Notes: generated by a model from the sequence alone, not told the origin. DNA of 64,000 nt from Rhizobiaceae bacterium (GCA_905339215.1 CAJPFN010000009.1:1-64000), one strand, 5' to 3'; positions 38,882-48,575 are shown, numbered from the stretch's first letter. Program-made: numbers and translations.

Positions 38882-39318
38882 CCGCCTTCGACGCACCCGC
38901 GCGTTTGCCGAGGCAGAGCCTCGCCGAGATCGCGTTCGTCTGGTTCCAGAGGGTGATCGCCGGCTACTGTCTCCTGTTCGGCGTGCTCTACTGGACCCGC
39001 CTGGTCGGCCTGTACTCCGGCACGCTGTGGCGCTTCGACCTGATGCCGGTCTATTGGCAGGTGGCGGGTGTGGTGCTCGCCGTCTTTTTTCCCTTTGCCG
39101 CGATCGGCCTGTGGATGCTCGCTTCCTGGGGGCCGGTCATCTGGGCGATCTGCGCGGTGACCGAAACGATCATGTATGTCGTCTTTCCCGATCTATACGG
39201 GCACCGCCCAATCATTCCGGTCTCGCACCTGTTCATCGCCGCGCTTTACGTCGCCTTTCGCGTCGTGATCCACCTGGAGAAGGTTCGCGAGAGCCGCAGG
39301 AAGGAATCGGCGCAATAG
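38878..39318 (+). CDS. DUF6163-type small membrane protein
   Basis: A 146-aa protein with four hydrophobic helices (FVWFQRVIAGYCLLFGVLYW, QVAGVVLAVFFPFAAIGLWMLA, PVIWAICAVTETIMYVVF, FIAALYVAFRVVIHL) and a charged C-terminus. The function is unknown; the family appears limited to Hyphomicrobiales. The start is TTG inside the TTGA overlap with the upstream stop, indicating translational coupling. The start codon is rare, but family length and the tight overlap support it. The next gene is ldtR, 169 bases on. Confidence 0.75.
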   Translation: MTAFDAPARLPRQSLAEIAFVWFQRVIAGYCLLFGVLYWTRLVGLYSGTLWRFDLMPVYWQVAGVVLAVFFPFAAIGLWMLASWGPVIWAICAVTETIMYVVFPDLYGHRPIIPVSHLFIAALYVAFRVVIHLEKVRESRRKESAQ

Positions 39319-39487
39319 CGTCAATTTTTCCTTCGTGCGTGACCCTTCGTTAAGGCTCTTTCGCGTCGGCGCTGTCGTAAGCAGCTGTTAAGCCTTACGT
39401 TTAAGTCGAATTTTATCGGCATTCGATAGGGTCGCGACCAAGGTGAAACAAAAACCATCACCGGGCGACAAACGAGAGGCCAACCCC

Positions 39488-40003
39488 ATGATCACGACGC
39501 GCCAGGCGGCGAAGCCCGCCCCCGTTCAGGACGACCGCCGCGATGCGATCCGCTCGCTGTATCTCGAATCCCTCCAGCTCGTCGAGAGGCTGCATCGCCG
39601 CCTCCTCGACGTCATCAAGGACGAATTCGACCGCAACGGACGCAGCGACATCAACGCCATCCAGGCACTGCTGTTGTTCAACATTGGTAATGCCGAGCTG
39701 ACCGCCGGCGAGTTGCGTTCGCGCGGCTACTATCTCGGCTCGAACGTATCCTACAACCTGAAGAAGCTGGTCGACCTCGGTTTCATCAACCACCAGCGCT
39801 CGCGGATCGACCGCCGCTCGGTGCGCGTCAGCCTGACGCCGAAGGGCCAGTCGGTGGCCGAAGTTGTCGCCGGTCTCTACGAGCGGCACATCGGATCGAT
39901 TGAGCAGGTCGGCGGCATCAACCAGGAAGAGTTCCGCATGATGAATCGCGCCCTGCAGCGTCTCGATCGCTTCTGGAACGACACGATCGCCTATCGCATG
40001 TAG
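39488..40003 (+). CDS. ldtR: MarR-family regulator LdtR
   Basis: A 171-aa winged-helix MarR-type regulator matching the LdtR group known from Liberibacter and rhizobia, where it controls an L,D-transpeptidase gene and osmotic-stress tolerance. The DNA-binding part is ELTAGELRSRGYYLGSNVSYNLKKLVDLGFI followed by the wing HQRSRIDRRSVRVSLT. ATG 39488 is chosen because GAGAGG lies 9 bases upstream; an in-frame ATG at 39443 exists. The target transpeptidase gene follows after 327 bases, beyond a terminator. Upstream, TAAGGC (39351-39356) and GCCTTA (39392-39397) form an inverted pair that could be a site. Confidence 0.88.
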   Translation: MITTRQAAKPAPVQDDRRDAIRSLYLESLQLVERLHRRLLDVIKDEFDRNGRSDINAIQALLLFNIGNAELTAGELRSRGYYLGSNVSYNLKKLVDLGFINHQRSRIDRRSVRVSLTPKGQSVAEVVAGLYERHIGSIEQVGGINQEEFRMMNRALQRLDRFWNDTIAYRM

Positions 40004-40061
40004 GAAAAAGCTCTTCAATCAACCGCGGCGTGAGAAGACGACCGCGGACCTCCGGCAGCTC

Positions 40062-40100
40062 AGGACCGGCGCCAGCGCGGCGTCCGGTCCTCTCCTTTTT
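40062..40100 (+). terminator. rho-independent terminator after ldtR
   Basis: AGGACCGGCGCC (40062-40073) pairs with GGCG and CCGGTCCT (40079-40091, one bulged T at 40083) around AGCGC. CTCCTTTTT follows to 40100. This ends the ldtR transcript and separates it from the L,D-transpeptidase gene. Confidence 0.85.
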
Positions 40101-40330
40101 ACCGGCTGTTCACGGTTCCGTGTCGGGGGTGGCCACGTTGCCGCCATATTCGGATGGGAGCGAGGATACGGTCGGGCAGGATGTCCGGTGTGCGGCGCTC
40201 GATGAGGATGCTCCCCGGACGATGCGGCGGGAACCCCTTTCGGACTGCCGTCATGGTTGGCGAAATGTTAAGGTCGGACCGCTAGGATCAACAGCTGTGT
40301 CCTGCGGATAACGGAAATGTCTGGGAAATT
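40101..40330. other. leader/promoter region of the L,D-transpeptidase gene
   Basis: With the terminator, this makes the 327-base gap between ldtR and the transpeptidase gene. No coding frame here looks real. It should contain the promoter and an LdtR-binding site, but I see no strong palindrome or consensus promoter that would locate either. Confidence 0.4.
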
Positions 40331-41581
40331 ATGAAAGCAAGTCGCCGCTATTTCCTCACCGGCGCCTCCGCCATTGCCGCCGCGGCAATCGCCGGTGCGG
40401 CCCGTGCCGAGGACGTGATCGCCGATTTCCTCAATTCGCCGCACCGCGGCAACTGGAACGAGCAGTTCGACGCCAGCGTTTCGCAGGGCGGCAAGGTCGC
40501 TTCCAACCTGCCAATCTTCAGTCCCGAGACAGTGATCTATCTTGAGCAGGCGATCGCGCAGTATACGAACATCGTCGGCATGGGCGGTTGGCCCGTCGTG
40601 CCGGCGGCCAAGAAGCTGAAGCTCGGCGTCGTCGATCCCGATGTCGAAGTGTTGCGCAAGCGCCTCATGATCTCGGGCGACCTGTCGACGCGCGCCGGTA
40701 TCAGCCAGGCTTACGACACCTATGTCGATGCCGCGGTGAAGCGCTTCCAGGCGCGCCACGGCCTGCCGGCCGACGGCGTCATGGGCAAGTACACCTACGC
40801 CGCCATGAACGTCAGTGCGCCCGTCCGCCTCGGCCAGCTCGAGACTAATCTCGTCAGGCTGCGTTCGATGTCCGGCTTCCTCGGTGACCGCTATGTGATG
40901 GTCAATGTACCCGCTGCCCAGATCGAGGCGGTAGAGAACGGCCGCATCGCGTTGCGCCACACGGCTATCGTCGGAAAGGTCGACCGTCAGACGCCGATCC
41001 TCAACTCCAAGATCAACGAAATCATCATCAACCCCTATTGGAACGCGCCGGAATCGATCGTCCGCAAGGATATCATTCCGCTGATGCGAAAGAACCCGCA
41101 GTACCTGACCGAGAACAATATCCGCATTCTGGGTCCGAACGGCACCGAGGTCGATCCGGCGACGATCGACTGGAACACGGAGGATGCGGCCAAGTTCCGC
41201 TTCCGCCAGGACCCGGGCTCCGGCAATGCCATGGCCTCGGTGAAGATCAATTTTCCGAGCCCGGAAAACGTCTATATGCACGACACGCCGCAGCAGAGCC
41301 TGTTCTCCAAGCTGATGCGCTTCGATTCGTCGGGCTGCGTGCGGGTGCAGAATGTGCGCGACCTCGTAACGTGGCTGCTGCGCGACACGCCGGGGTGGAA
41401 CCGCCAGCGCTTCGAGCAGACGATCAAGAGCGGTGAGAGCGTGCCCGTCCAGATCCCCAATCCGGTTCCTGTCTATTTTACCTACATCTCGGCCTGGTCC
41501 ACCGGCGATGCCGTCGTCCACTTCCGCGACGACATCTATGGTCGCGACGGTGTTGACGAGTTGCAGATCTCGGCCCTCTGA
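40331..41581 (+). CDS. ldtP: L,D-transpeptidase (YkuD) with peptidoglycan-binding domain
   Basis: A 416-aa exported cell-wall enzyme that makes 3-3 cross-links or attaches proteins to peptidoglycan. The N-terminus has a twin-arginine-like signal (SRRYFLTG then a long Ala-rich core). A PG_binding_1 domain (about residues 105-160, AAVKRFQARHGLPADGVMGKYT) precedes the YkuD domain. The catalytic pattern is His317 (MHDTP) and Cys336 (SSGCVRVQN). Placement after ldtR matches the regulator-target pair studied in Liberibacter. A strong terminator follows. Confidence 0.93.
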   Translation: MKASRRYFLTGASAIAAAAIAGAARAEDVIADFLNSPHRGNWNEQFDASVSQGGKVASNLPIFSPETVIYLEQAIAQYTNIVGMGGWPVVPAAKKLKLGVVDPDVEVLRKRLMISGDLSTRAGISQAYDTYVDAAVKRFQARHGLPADGVMGKYTYAAMNVSAPVRLGQLETNLVRLRSMSGFLGDRYVMVNVPAAQIEAVENGRIALRHTAIVGKVDRQTPILNSKINEIIINPYWNAPESIVRKDIIPLMRKNPQYLTENNIRILGPNGTEVDPATIDWNTEDAAKFRFRQDPGSGNAMASVKINFPSPENVYMHDTPQQSLFSKLMRFDSSGCVRVQNVRDLVTWLLRDTPGWNRQRFEQTIKSGESVPVQIPNPVPVYFTYISAWSTGDAVVHFRDDIYGRDGVDELQISAL

Positions 41582-41600
41582 ACGGTAAATGTCATCCATG

Positions 41601-41635
41601 AAGGGGCTGCCGGCGATGGCGGCCCCTTTCGTTTT
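41601..41635 (+). terminator. rho-independent terminator after the L,D-transpeptidase gene
   Basis: AAGGGGCTGCC (41601-41611) pairs with GGCGGCCCCTT (41618-41628), 11 pairs with one T-G wobble, around a 6-base loop. TCGTTTT follows. Confidence 0.85.
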
Positions 41636-41749
41636 CCGTCCGGCCGCAAAGCGGCGATGAAAATTCGCTTCTCGTACGTGGATGACCATGGGGATGTGTG
41701 CTAGAGCGCGCGCCACCCTGCGATTTCAGCTCATCGAGGAACGGAACCA

Positions 41750-43063
41750 ATGGCGACAGAGAAGGCCGCGACGGCCCAGTACGAGTTCTTCTTCAACGGC
41801 GCCCTCGAACAGGCGGATCCGGAGATCTTCGGCGCCATCCGTAACGAACTCGGCCGCCAGCGCCACGAGATCGAACTGATCGCCTCGGAGAATATCGTTT
41901 CCCGGGCCGTGCTCGAGGCGCAGGGCTCGATCATGACCAACAAGTACGCCGAGGGTTATCCCGGCAAGCGCTACTATGGCGGCTGCCAGTTCGTCGACGT
42001 CGCCGAGGAGCTCGCCATCGAGCGCGCCAAGAAGCTGTTTTCCTGCAACTTCGCCAACGTCCAGCCCAACTCGGGCAGCCAGATGAACCAGGCGGTGTTC
42101 CTCGCGCTGCTGCAGCCGGGCGATACCTTCATGGGCCTCGATCTGAACTCGGGCGGCCATTTGACCCACGGTTCGCCCGTCAACATGTCGGGCAAGTGGT
42201 TCAAGGTCGTCTCCTACGGAGTTCGCCGCGACGACCACCTGCTCGACATGGACGAGATCGAGCGGCTGGCGCACGAGCACAAGCCCAAGCTGATCCTCGC
42301 GGGCGGCACCGCCTATTCGCGCATCTGGGACTGGAAGCGCTTCCGCGAAATCGCGGACTCGATCGGCGCCTGGCTGATGGTCGACATGGCCCACATCGCC
42401 GGCCTTGTCGCCGGCGGCGTGCATCCGTCGCCGCTGCCCCATGCCCATGTCGTGACAACGACGACGCATAAGAGCCTGCGCGGCCCACGCGGCGGCATGA
42501 TCCTTACCAACGATGAGGACATTGCCAAGAAGATGAACTCAGCCGTGTTCCCGGGCCTGCAGGGCGGGCCGCTGATGCACGTCATCGCTGCGAAGGCAGT
42601 GGCCTTCGGCGAGGCGCTGAAGCCTGAGTTCAAGACCTACGCCGCGAACGTCGCCGCCAATGCCAGGACGCTCGCCGCCTCGCTCAAGGACACCGGCCTC
42701 GACATCGTCTCGGGTGGAACGGACAACCACCTGATGCTGGTCGATCTCAGGCCGAAGAACGCCACCGGCAAGCGCGCCGAGGCGGCGCTCGGCCGCGCCA
42801 ACATCACCTGCAATAAGAACGGCATCCCCTTCGACCCGGAGAAGCCCTTCGTCACCTCGGGCGTGCGTCTCGGCACCCCGGCCGGCACCACCCGTGGTTT
42901 CGGCGCGGCCGAGTTTCGTGAGATCGGCCAACTGATCGCCGAGGTCCTAGACGGGCTCAAGGCGGCGAACTCCGACGAAGGCAATGCCGCCGTCGAGGCC
43001 GCGGTGAAGAAGAAGGTCGTGGCGCTGACCGACCGCTTCCCGCTCTATCCTTATCTGGGGTGA
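41750..43063 (+). CDS. glyA: serine hydroxymethyltransferase
   Basis: A 437-aa PLP enzyme converting serine and tetrahydrofolate to glycine and methylene-tetrahydrofolate. The PLP lysine lies in [16 protein letters not shown]. The N-terminal part ([33 protein letters not shown]) and the folate-side region ([22 protein letters not shown]) are all conserved. Length is normal. It heads the glyA-nrdR-ribD-ribE order typical of alphaproteobacteria, with 243 bases before nrdR where no further gene is seen. Confidence 0.97.
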   Translation: MATEKAATAQYEFFFNGALEQADPEIFGAIRNELGRQRHEIELIASENIVSRAVLEAQGSIMTNKYAEGYPGKRYYGGCQFVDVAEELAIERAKKLFSCNFANVQPNSGSQMNQAVFLALLQPGDTFMGLDLNSGGHLTHGSPVNMSGKWFKVVSYGVRRDDHLLDMDEIERLAHEHKPKLILAGGTAYSRIWDWKRFREIADSIGAWLMVDMAHIAGLVAGGVHPSPLPHAHVVTTTTHKSLRGPRGGMILTNDEDIAKKMNSAVFPGLQGGPLMHVIAAKAVAFGEALKPEFKTYAANVAANARTLAASLKDTGLDIVSGGTDNHLMLVDLRPKNATGKRAEAALGRANITCNKNGIPFDPEKPFVTSGVRLGTPAGTTRGFGAAEFREIGQLIAEVLDGLKAANSDEGNAAVEAAVKKKVVALTDRFPLYPYLG

Positions 43064-43306
43064 CGTCAATAACCGGCGTCGTCCGCGCCTGCTAGCAGGA
43101 CGGGGTTCCGATACTGGATCTTCCGGCAGGGTGCTGCCCGAGAGCTGTCCGGACGGCATGGCGTCGCCAACGTACGAACCTGCGGTCGCCGAACGGGCTC
43201 GCAATCGCGCGCCTGCGTCGCTATCTCCTGAGTACCTCCCTTTGCACGCTCGGCGGAAAGGCCTTAAGCCTTCCGCACGTTAAGAATCGCAACCGCAAGG
43301 ACCGCC

Positions 43307-43777
43307 ATGCGCTGCCCCTATTGCCAGTCCGAGGACACCCAGGTGAAGGATTCGCGGCCGGTGGAGGACGGATCGGCGATCCGCCGCCGGCGCGTCTGCC
43401 CCGATTGCGGCGGCCGCTTCACCACGTTCGAGCGCGTGCAACTGCGCGACCTGGTTGTCGTCAAGCGATCGGGCCGCAAGGTTCCCTTCGATCGCGACAA
43501 GCTCCTTCGCTCGGTCGAGATCGCCGTGCGCAAGCGCAACGTCGAGCCGGAGCGCATTGACCGCGCCGTCACCGGCATCGTGCGCCAGCTGGAAAGCTCC
43601 GGCGAGACCGAGATCCCGTCAGCCGAGATCGGGCGGCTCGTCATGGAGGCGCTGAAATCGCTCGACGATGTTGCCTATGTGCGCTTCGCATCGGTTTACC
43701 GCAACTTCCGCGAGGCCAAGGATTTCCACGACGTGCTCGGCGAGTTGAAGGGCGAGGGGGACGCCGTCGCGGAATGA
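43307..43777 (+). CDS. nrdR: transcriptional repressor NrdR
   Basis: A 156-aa regulator of ribonucleotide reductase genes. The N-terminal zinc ribbon has [15 protein letters not shown] and [16 protein letters not shown], and an ATP-cone domain follows (about residues 49-139, [21 protein letters not shown]). It senses dATP/ATP and binds NrdR boxes at nrd promoters; none is seen nearby. It overlaps ribD by 4 bases (ATGA), which couples the two. Confidence 0.96.
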   Translation: MRCPYCQSEDTQVKDSRPVEDGSAIRRRRVCPDCGGRFTTFERVQLRDLVVVKRSGRKVPFDRDKLLRSVEIAVRKRNVEPERIDRAVTGIVRQLESSGETEIPSAEIGRLVMEALKSLDDVAYVRFASVYRNFREAKDFHDVLGELKGEGDAVAE

Positions 43778-44895
43778 CGCGATTGCCGGCGGAACAGGAT
43801 ACGCTCGATCGCCGCTTCATGGCGGCGGCGATCCGCCTGGCGCGGTCGCATCAGGGCCTGACCTCGACCAATCCGTCGGTCGGAACGCTGATCGTGCGCG
43901 ACGACGGCAACGGCCCGGTGATCGTCGGCCGCGGTATCACCGCCCTCGGCGGCAGGCCGCACGCCGAGACCGAGGCGCTCTCCGAGGCCGGCGAGCGGGC
44001 TAGGGGCGCGACCGCCTATGTGACGCTGGAGCCCTGCGCACATCACGGCCGAACGCCGCCATGTGCCAACGCACTGGTAGCGGCCGGGGTGAAGCGCGTC
44101 GTCGGCGCTGCCAACGATCCCGATCCGCGGGTCGCCGGCAGGGGCTATGCGATCCTGCGCGAAGCCGGCATTGCGGTCGATGAGCGGGTACTCGCGGACG
44201 AAGCCGCCGACGATATGGCCGGATACCTGATCCGCTCCGTGAGGAAGCGACCAGAAGTCATTTTGAAGCTTGCACTTTCGGCTGACGGCATGATTGGTCG
44301 GCGCGGCGAGGGCCAGTTGCCGATCACCGGCCCGGTCGCGCGTGCGGAGGCGCACATGATGCGCGCCGCCAGCGATGCCATCCTGGTCGGTATCGGCACC
44401 GCGCTCGCCGACGACCCGCAACTTACCGTGCGGCTGCCGGGCCTTGAGGCGCGGTCGCCTGCGCGGATCGTGCTCGACCGCATGGCCCGCCTGCCATCGG
44501 GATCGAAGCTCGTCGCAACCGCGCACCAGGTGCCGGTGATGCTTGCCGCCTCGCTGGAAGCCGATCGCGCGCGGCGCGTGGTCCTTGAAGCGCTGGGGGT
44601 TCGCTTCCTCGCCACCGAGACCTACGACCATCGCATCGCGCTCCCCGAACTGCTCGAGGATCTCGCCGCACAGGGCCTGTCTACGTTGATGGTCGAAGGT
44701 GGCGCCGAGACGGCCCGAATCTTCCTCGAGGAGGGCCTCGTCGACCGCATCGCGCTGTTCTCGGGGCCGGTGCGGATCGGCGAGGGCGGTATTACCGCGC
44801 CGGTTTCGGCCGAACGCATTCCGGCCGGCTTCTGCCTCGTGCGCGAGGCGCGCTTTGGCGACGACACCTATGCGGAGTGGCTGAGGAGGATCTGA
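43774..44895 (+). CDS. ribD: bifunctional pyrimidine deaminase/reductase RibD
   Basis: A 373-aa two-domain enzyme for steps two and three of riboflavin synthesis. The N-terminal deaminase has the zinc motif HAETEAL and [11 protein letters not shown]. The C-terminal reductase begins near [20 protein letters not shown] and carries the NADPH-binding glycine segment [12 protein letters not shown]. Its stop overlaps the ATG of ribE (TGATG). The length and motif order are normal. Confidence 0.96.
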   Translation: MTRLPAEQDTLDRRFMAAAIRLARSHQGLTSTNPSVGTLIVRDDGNGPVIVGRGITALGGRPHAETEALSEAGERARGATAYVTLEPCAHHGRTPPCANALVAAGVKRVVGAANDPDPRVAGRGYAILREAGIAVDERVLADEAADDMAGYLIRSVRKRPEVILKLALSADGMIGRRGEGQLPITGPVARAEAHMMRAASDAILVGIGTALADDPQLTVRLPGLEARSPARIVLDRMARLPSGSKLVATAHQVPVMLAASLEADRARRVVLEALGVRFLATETYDHRIALPELLEDLAAQGLSTLMVEGGAETARIFLEEGLVDRIALFSGPVRIGEGGITAPVSAERIPAGFCLVREARFGDDTYAEWLRRI

Positions 44896-45512
44896 TGTTC
44901 ACCGGGATCGTCACCGATGTCGGCAGTGTCGCCGCCGTCACCCCGCTCGCCGAAGGGGTCAGGCTGCGCATCGACACGGCCTACGATCCCGCGACGATCG
45001 CCATCGGCGCATCGATCGCCTGCGCCGGCGTCTGCCTCACCGTGACCGGCCTTCCGGAAGCCGGCTCCAACCGGCGCTGGTTCGAAGTCGAGGCCTGGGA
45101 GGAGGCCCTGCGTCTTACGACGGCCGCCTCATGGGTCGCGGGTACTCACATCAATCTAGAACGCGCGCTGAAGATCGGCGACGAGCTTGGCGGCCACATC
45201 GTCTCGGGCCATGTCGACGGCACGGCGAACGTCGTCGCCCGCCAGGCGGAAGGCGATGCGGTTCGTTTCACGCTGGAAGCTCCACGCGAACTTGCCCGCT
45301 TCATCGCGCCGAAAGGGTCGGTCGCCCTCGACGGCACGTCCCTCACGGTCAACAAGGTCGAGGGGACGCGTTTCGACGTGCTCCTGATACATCACTCGTT
45401 GCAGGTGACGACCTGGGGCGAACGCCAGGTCGGCGACAGGGTCAACCTGGAGATCGACACGATGGCACGCTACGTGGCGCGTCTCGCCGAGGCGGCGAAG
45501 GAAGGGCTCTGA
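44895..45512 (+). CDS. ribE: riboflavin synthase, alpha chain
   Basis: A 205-aa riboflavin synthase made of two lumazine-binding barrels. The first starts [12 protein letters not shown], and the second contains KIGDELGGHIVSGHVDGTANV. It dismutates two lumazines to riboflavin. The ribosome-binding site GAGGAGGA (44883-44890) lies inside ribD. Beyond its stop, two minus-strand genes interrupt the usual ribE-ribH order. No FMN riboswitch is apparent. Confidence 0.95.
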   Translation: MFTGIVTDVGSVAAVTPLAEGVRLRIDTAYDPATIAIGASIACAGVCLTVTGLPEAGSNRRWFEVEAWEEALRLTTAASWVAGTHINLERALKIGDELGGHIVSGHVDGTANVVARQAEGDAVRFTLEAPRELARFIAPKGSVALDGTSLTVNKVEGTRFDVLLIHHSLQVTTWGERQVGDRVNLEIDTMARYVARLAEAAKEGL

Positions 45513-45532
45513 GCCACTGAACCATCGAATCC

Positions 45533-45928
45533 TCAGTCCGCAGGCACCCGATCGGGTAGCAGCGCAACGGACCTTGCCAGGTCAGACCGGATGCGCTCGA
45601 GGGAGTACCAGGGCGCGAGCGCGTCTGCGCGGCAAAGGTCCGGATTGCGGGCGATGAACTCCTCGGCGTTCGCGTAGCGCGACGCAAACATCCGCTCGGC
45701 GATCAGGCTCATGAATGCCCATGTGATCGTCGCATTGGCCTTCTCCGGAACGCCGGCGCGCTCTGCCATCGTCTTGATGCCGGCGTAGACCAGTTGCACC
45801 GCTTCCGCAAAGTCGTGGGTGGCGAGCGCTTCGTAGGCGACGCCCACATGGTCCCGGTGCGCGAAATCGGCCACGTCGATCTCGTTGTGGATCAGCCTGT
45901 CAAGCATCGACCGATAGGAATCAGCCAT
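45533..45928 (-). CDS. uncharacterised His-rich-motif protein (131 aa)
   Basis: The function is unknown. The N-terminus MLDRLIHNEIDVADFAHRDHVGVAYEAL, with two histidines, and the C-terminus PWYSLERIRSDLARSVALLPDR match a pattern I recall from uncharacterised proteobacterial proteins of this size. It is mostly helical with no export signal. It overlaps the end of the upstream gene by 8 bases, so the two form one transcription unit. The pair is inserted between ribE and ribH against the direction of the cluster. A toxin role was considered, but no toxin motif was found. Confidence 0.7.
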   Translation of the reverse strand: MADSYRSMLDRLIHNEIDVADFAHRDHVGVAYEALATHDFAEAVQLVYAGIKTMAERAGVPEKANATITWAFMSLIAERMFASRYANAEEFIARNPDLCRADALAPWYSLERIRSDLARSVALLPDRVPAD

Positions 45929-46181
45929 TCGTACCTCCTTCGCCTTCTCTGAGTCGGTGACTGTCTTCCGCGTTCAGGTCTAGGTCGTAGACGATCTTCA
46001 ACTGGCGGATCTTCTCCATCGTCGCGGCCGAGAATGGCGGCCTGCCCTCGAAACTGTGCAGCGCGACGCCCTCGAGAAGCTCGGCGACCGAAATGTCTAG
46101 ATGCTCTGCGAGCCCCTTCAGGACCTTCAGCAATCGTTTCTCGATCCGCAGGCCGGTCTGTACGCGTTCGATTTGCTTCAT
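45921..46181 (-). CDS. small putative DNA-binding (RHH/Arc-like) protein (86 aa)
   Basis: An 86-aa protein whose first half (TGLRIEKRLLKVLKGLAEHLDISVAELLEGVALHSF) has the strand-helix-helix pattern of ribbon-helix-helix regulators; the second half is an acidic helical tail. It is translated first, and the 131-aa gene follows with an 8-base overlap. The repeats of GGTACCT immediately upstream of the ATG are probable operators for this product, giving autoregulation. The domain is inferred from pattern only. Confidence 0.6.
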   Translation of the reverse strand: MKQIERVQTGLRIEKRLLKVLKGLAEHLDISVAELLEGVALHSFEGRPPFSAATMEKIRQLKIVYDLDLNAEDSHRLREGEGGTNG

Positions 46182-46184
46182 GGT

Positions 46185-46214
46185 GGTACCTTACATGATA
46201 GGTACCTAGGTAAC
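46185..46214. promoter_or_regulatory. operator-like GGTACCT repeats upstream of the two-gene minus operon
   Basis: GGTACCT (46185-46191) and AGGTACC (46200-46206) form a perfect 7-base inverted repeat with an 8-base spacer. ACCTAGGT (46204-46211) adds a third, overlapping half-site leading into AGGTAAC. It begins 3 bases before the start codon at 46181 (minus strand), a typical autoregulatory position. Confidence 0.6.
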
Positions 46215-46314
46215 AAGATGGGACTTTGGTGGCGCGCCTGTGAGGGTAGCCCAGCGGAGACGGCTTGCGGTCGCGGGCGCTTCGGCATAAGTCACCGGCG
46301 ACCCGGAGCACATC

Positions 46315-46803
46315 ATGGCATCGACCCATCAGCACGGCTCGGCCTTCCTCAAGCCGGAAGGCAAGCCCCACCTCCTCATCGTCGAGGCACGTTTCTACGA
46401 CGACCTCGCCGACGCCCTTCTCGACGGCGCCAAGGCCGCGCTTGACGAGGCGGGAGCCACCTTTGACGTCGTCACCGTTCCCGGCGCACTCGAGATCCCG
46501 GCCGTCATCTCATTCGCGCTCGACGGTGCGGAGGAGGGCGGTACCGACTACGACGGGTTCGTCGCGCTGGGCACGGTGATCCGTGGCGAGACCTACCATT
46601 TCGAAATCGTCGCCAACGAATCGAGCCGCAAGCTGATGGATCTCGCCATCGCCGAGTCTCTCGCCGTCGGCAACGGAATCCTCACCACCGAGAACACTGA
46701 ACAGGCTTGGGCGCGCGCACGGAAGTCGGAAGGCGACAAGGGCGGATTCGCTGCCCGTGCCGCACTGACCATGATCGCGCTGCGCCAGCGCTTCGGAGCC
46801 TGA
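46315..46803 (+). CDS. ribH: 6,7-dimethyl-8-ribityllumazine synthase
   Basis: A 162-aa lumazine synthase, which joins the dihydroxybutanone phosphate and ribitylaminouracil units before riboflavin synthase. Conserved parts are [17 protein letters not shown], the substrate segment [15 protein letters not shown], and the late [15 protein letters not shown] 46315 follows CGGAG at 46301-46305. It is normally next to ribE; here 802 bases with two opposite genes lie between, so it must have its own promoter. nusB follows after 2 bases. Confidence 0.95.
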   Translation: MASTHQHGSAFLKPEGKPHLLIVEARFYDDLADALLDGAKAALDEAGATFDVVTVPGALEIPAVISFALDGAEEGGTDYDGFVALGTVIRGETYHFEIVANESSRKLMDLAIAESLAVGNGILTTENTEQAWARARKSEGDKGGFAARAALTMIALRQRFGA

Positions 46804-46805
46804 TC

Positions 46806-47306
46806 ATGATCGGGGAGACCGGCAAGCCCGGGCAGGTCGTCCGCCAGGCCAACAAGCGCGGCGCCGCACGCCTCGCGGCCGTGCAAGCGCTCTACCAGAT
46901 GGACGTCGCCGGTAGCGGCCTGCTGGAGATCACCGCCGAGTACGAGACCTTCCGCCTCGGCAAGGAGGTCGACGGCGCGCTCTACCGCGAGGCCGATGCC
47001 CAGTGGTTTCGCGCCATCCTCGCCGGCGTCGTCGAGCACCAGAAGACTCTCGACCCGATCATCCGTGAGGCGCTGACCGAAGACTGGCCGCTGTCGCGCC
47101 TCGATTCGACGTTGCGCGCCATCCTGCGCGCCGGCGTCTATGAACTCATGGAGCGGCGCGACGTCCCGGTCGCCGTAATTGTTTCCGAGTACGTCGACAT
47201 CGCCAAGGCCTTCTACGAGGAGGACGAGCCGAAGCTCGTCAATGCGGTTCTCGACCGCGTGTCGCGCCGCGTCCGTGGCGAGGGAAAGGGCAAGGACGCA
47301 TCATGA
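46806..47306 (+). CDS. nusB: transcription antitermination factor NusB
   Basis: A 166-aa all-helical NusB, which with NusE (S10) loads on boxA RNA of rRNA operons. The N-terminus [18 protein letters not shown] and the C-terminal [32 protein letters not shown] segment are the family signatures. It starts 2 bases after the ribH stop, and its own stop overlaps the ATG of an MFS gene. The ribH-nusB pairing is widespread in proteobacteria. Confidence 0.95.
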   Translation: MIGETGKPGQVVRQANKRGAARLAAVQALYQMDVAGSGLLEITAEYETFRLGKEVDGALYREADAQWFRAILAGVVEHQKTLDPIIREALTEDWPLSRLDSTLRAILRAGVYELMERRDVPVAVIVSEYVDIAKAFYEEDEPKLVNAVLDRVSRRVRGEGKGKDAS

Positions 47307-48514
47307 TGGATCCGGTCGCGGAGCGCGAAGCCCGGCGTACGGCGCTCATCCTCGCCACCTCGCAGGCAATCGTCGGCTCCGCCGCCCCCATCGCGATCTC
47401 GATCGGCGCGCTGGCCGGCCACTACCTCCTCGATGCCGACAAGTCCCTGGCGACCGCGCCCGTCACCGGCTTCAATCTCGGCGTCGCGCTCGGCGCCCTG
47501 CCGGCAGCGGCATTGATCCGCATGGTCGGCCAGCGCAGCGGTTTCATGACCGGCACCGGCATGACGGCGCTTGGCGGCTTGATTTCGACCATGGCGCTGT
47601 TCTCGGGTTCGTTCTGGCTGTTCGTCGCCGGATTGATGGTTGTCGGCCTTGGTGGCGCCTTCGTCCAGCAGTTCCGCTTCGCCGCGGCCGACAACGCGCC
47701 GTCCGAATTCAAGGCGCGCGCCATCTCCTTCGTCCTCGCGGGCGGAGTCATTACTGCGATTCTAGGCCCGCAGATCGTCATCTTCACCAGAGAACTGCTG
47801 GCGCCGGTGATGTTCGCCGGGTCCTTCGCCGCGATCATGCTGCTGGCGGCGGTGGGCGCCGTCATCCTCTCCTTCCTCCGCCCGCGCGCCGCGGCCTCCG
47901 GTGGCCCCGCCGTCTCCGACATCGCGCCTCGGCCGCTGGGCGAGATCATCCGCCAGCCGCGATTCGCCATCGGTCTGCTCTGCGCTGTTGGCTCCTATGC
48001 GCTGATGAGCCTGGTCATGACCGGCGCGCCGCTCGCCATGGTCGGGTGCGGCTTCACGCCTGACGAAGCGACCCTCGGCATCTCCTGGCACGTCATGGCG
48101 ATGTTTGCGCCGAGTTTCGTTACTGGGCGCATCATCCAGCGTTTCGGCGTCGAGAACGTCATCGCCTTCGGTCTCGTCATGCTGATCGGCTGCGCCGCAG
48201 TGGCGCTGTCCGGCATCGCGCTCTGGCAATTCTGGACGGCGTTGATTCTGCTCGGTCTCGGCTGGAACTTCGCCTTCATCGGCGCGACGGCGATGGTCGC
48301 GAATACCTACCGGCCAGCGGAGAAGGGTCGTGTCCTCGGCTTCCACGATTTCGTGCTGTTCGGATCGGTCGCCTTCGCTTCCCTGATGTCAGGCACGGTC
48401 TACAACATCTGGGGCTGGGACATGCTCAACTGGATCGTCTTCCCGGTCTCGGGTATCTGCCTGGCGGGACTGGCCTTCCTGTGGACGCAGCGCCACACCG
48501 CACTCCCGCGTTGA
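47303..48514 (+). CDS. MFS transporter
   Basis: A 403-aa major facilitator with about 12 hydrophobic helices. It begins with a short cytoplasmic stretch and [29 protein letters not shown], and the intracellular loop [14 protein letters not shown] holds the degenerate GxxxD/R motif. The substrate is unknown. The ATGA overlap with nusB suggests it is expressed from the ribH-nusB transcript, where thiL often stands in relatives. Starts ATG 47303 and 47306 are adjacent and equivalent. Confidence 0.87.
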   Translation: MMDPVAEREARRTALILATSQAIVGSAAPIAISIGALAGHYLLDADKSLATAPVTGFNLGVALGALPAAALIRMVGQRSGFMTGTGMTALGGLISTMALFSGSFWLFVAGLMVVGLGGAFVQQFRFAAADNAPSEFKARAISFVLAGGVITAILGPQIVIFTRELLAPVMFAGSFAAIMLLAAVGAVILSFLRPRAAASGGPAVSDIAPRPLGEIIRQPRFAIGLLCAVGSYALMSLVMTGAPLAMVGCGFTPDEATLGISWHVMAMFAPSFVTGRIIQRFGVENVIAFGLVMLIGCAAVALSGIALWQFWTALILLGLGWNFAFIGATAMVANTYRPAEKGRVLGFHDFVLFGSVAFASLMSGTVYNIWGWDMLNWIVFPVSGICLAGLAFLWTQRHTALPR

Positions 48515-48575
48515 GCGAGAAGGCGTCCCACGGGCCGAGATCGCGGCGAAAACGGGGCAAACTCCCAACAATTTC

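Noticed and set aside
40030-40311. 93-codon frame between ldtR and the L,D-transpeptidase gene
   Set aside because: It covers the ldtR terminator, has no ribosome-binding site and shows no protein-like pattern.
45533-46181. Known toxin-antitoxin pair
   Set aside because: The layout is suggestive, but the 131-aa product shows no motif of any toxin family I can name, so it is reported only as a hypothesis.
46182-46314. Possible FMN riboswitch before ribH
   Set aside because: No conserved RFN-element segments are recognisable in 133 bases; most of the interval is the operator region and a short leader.
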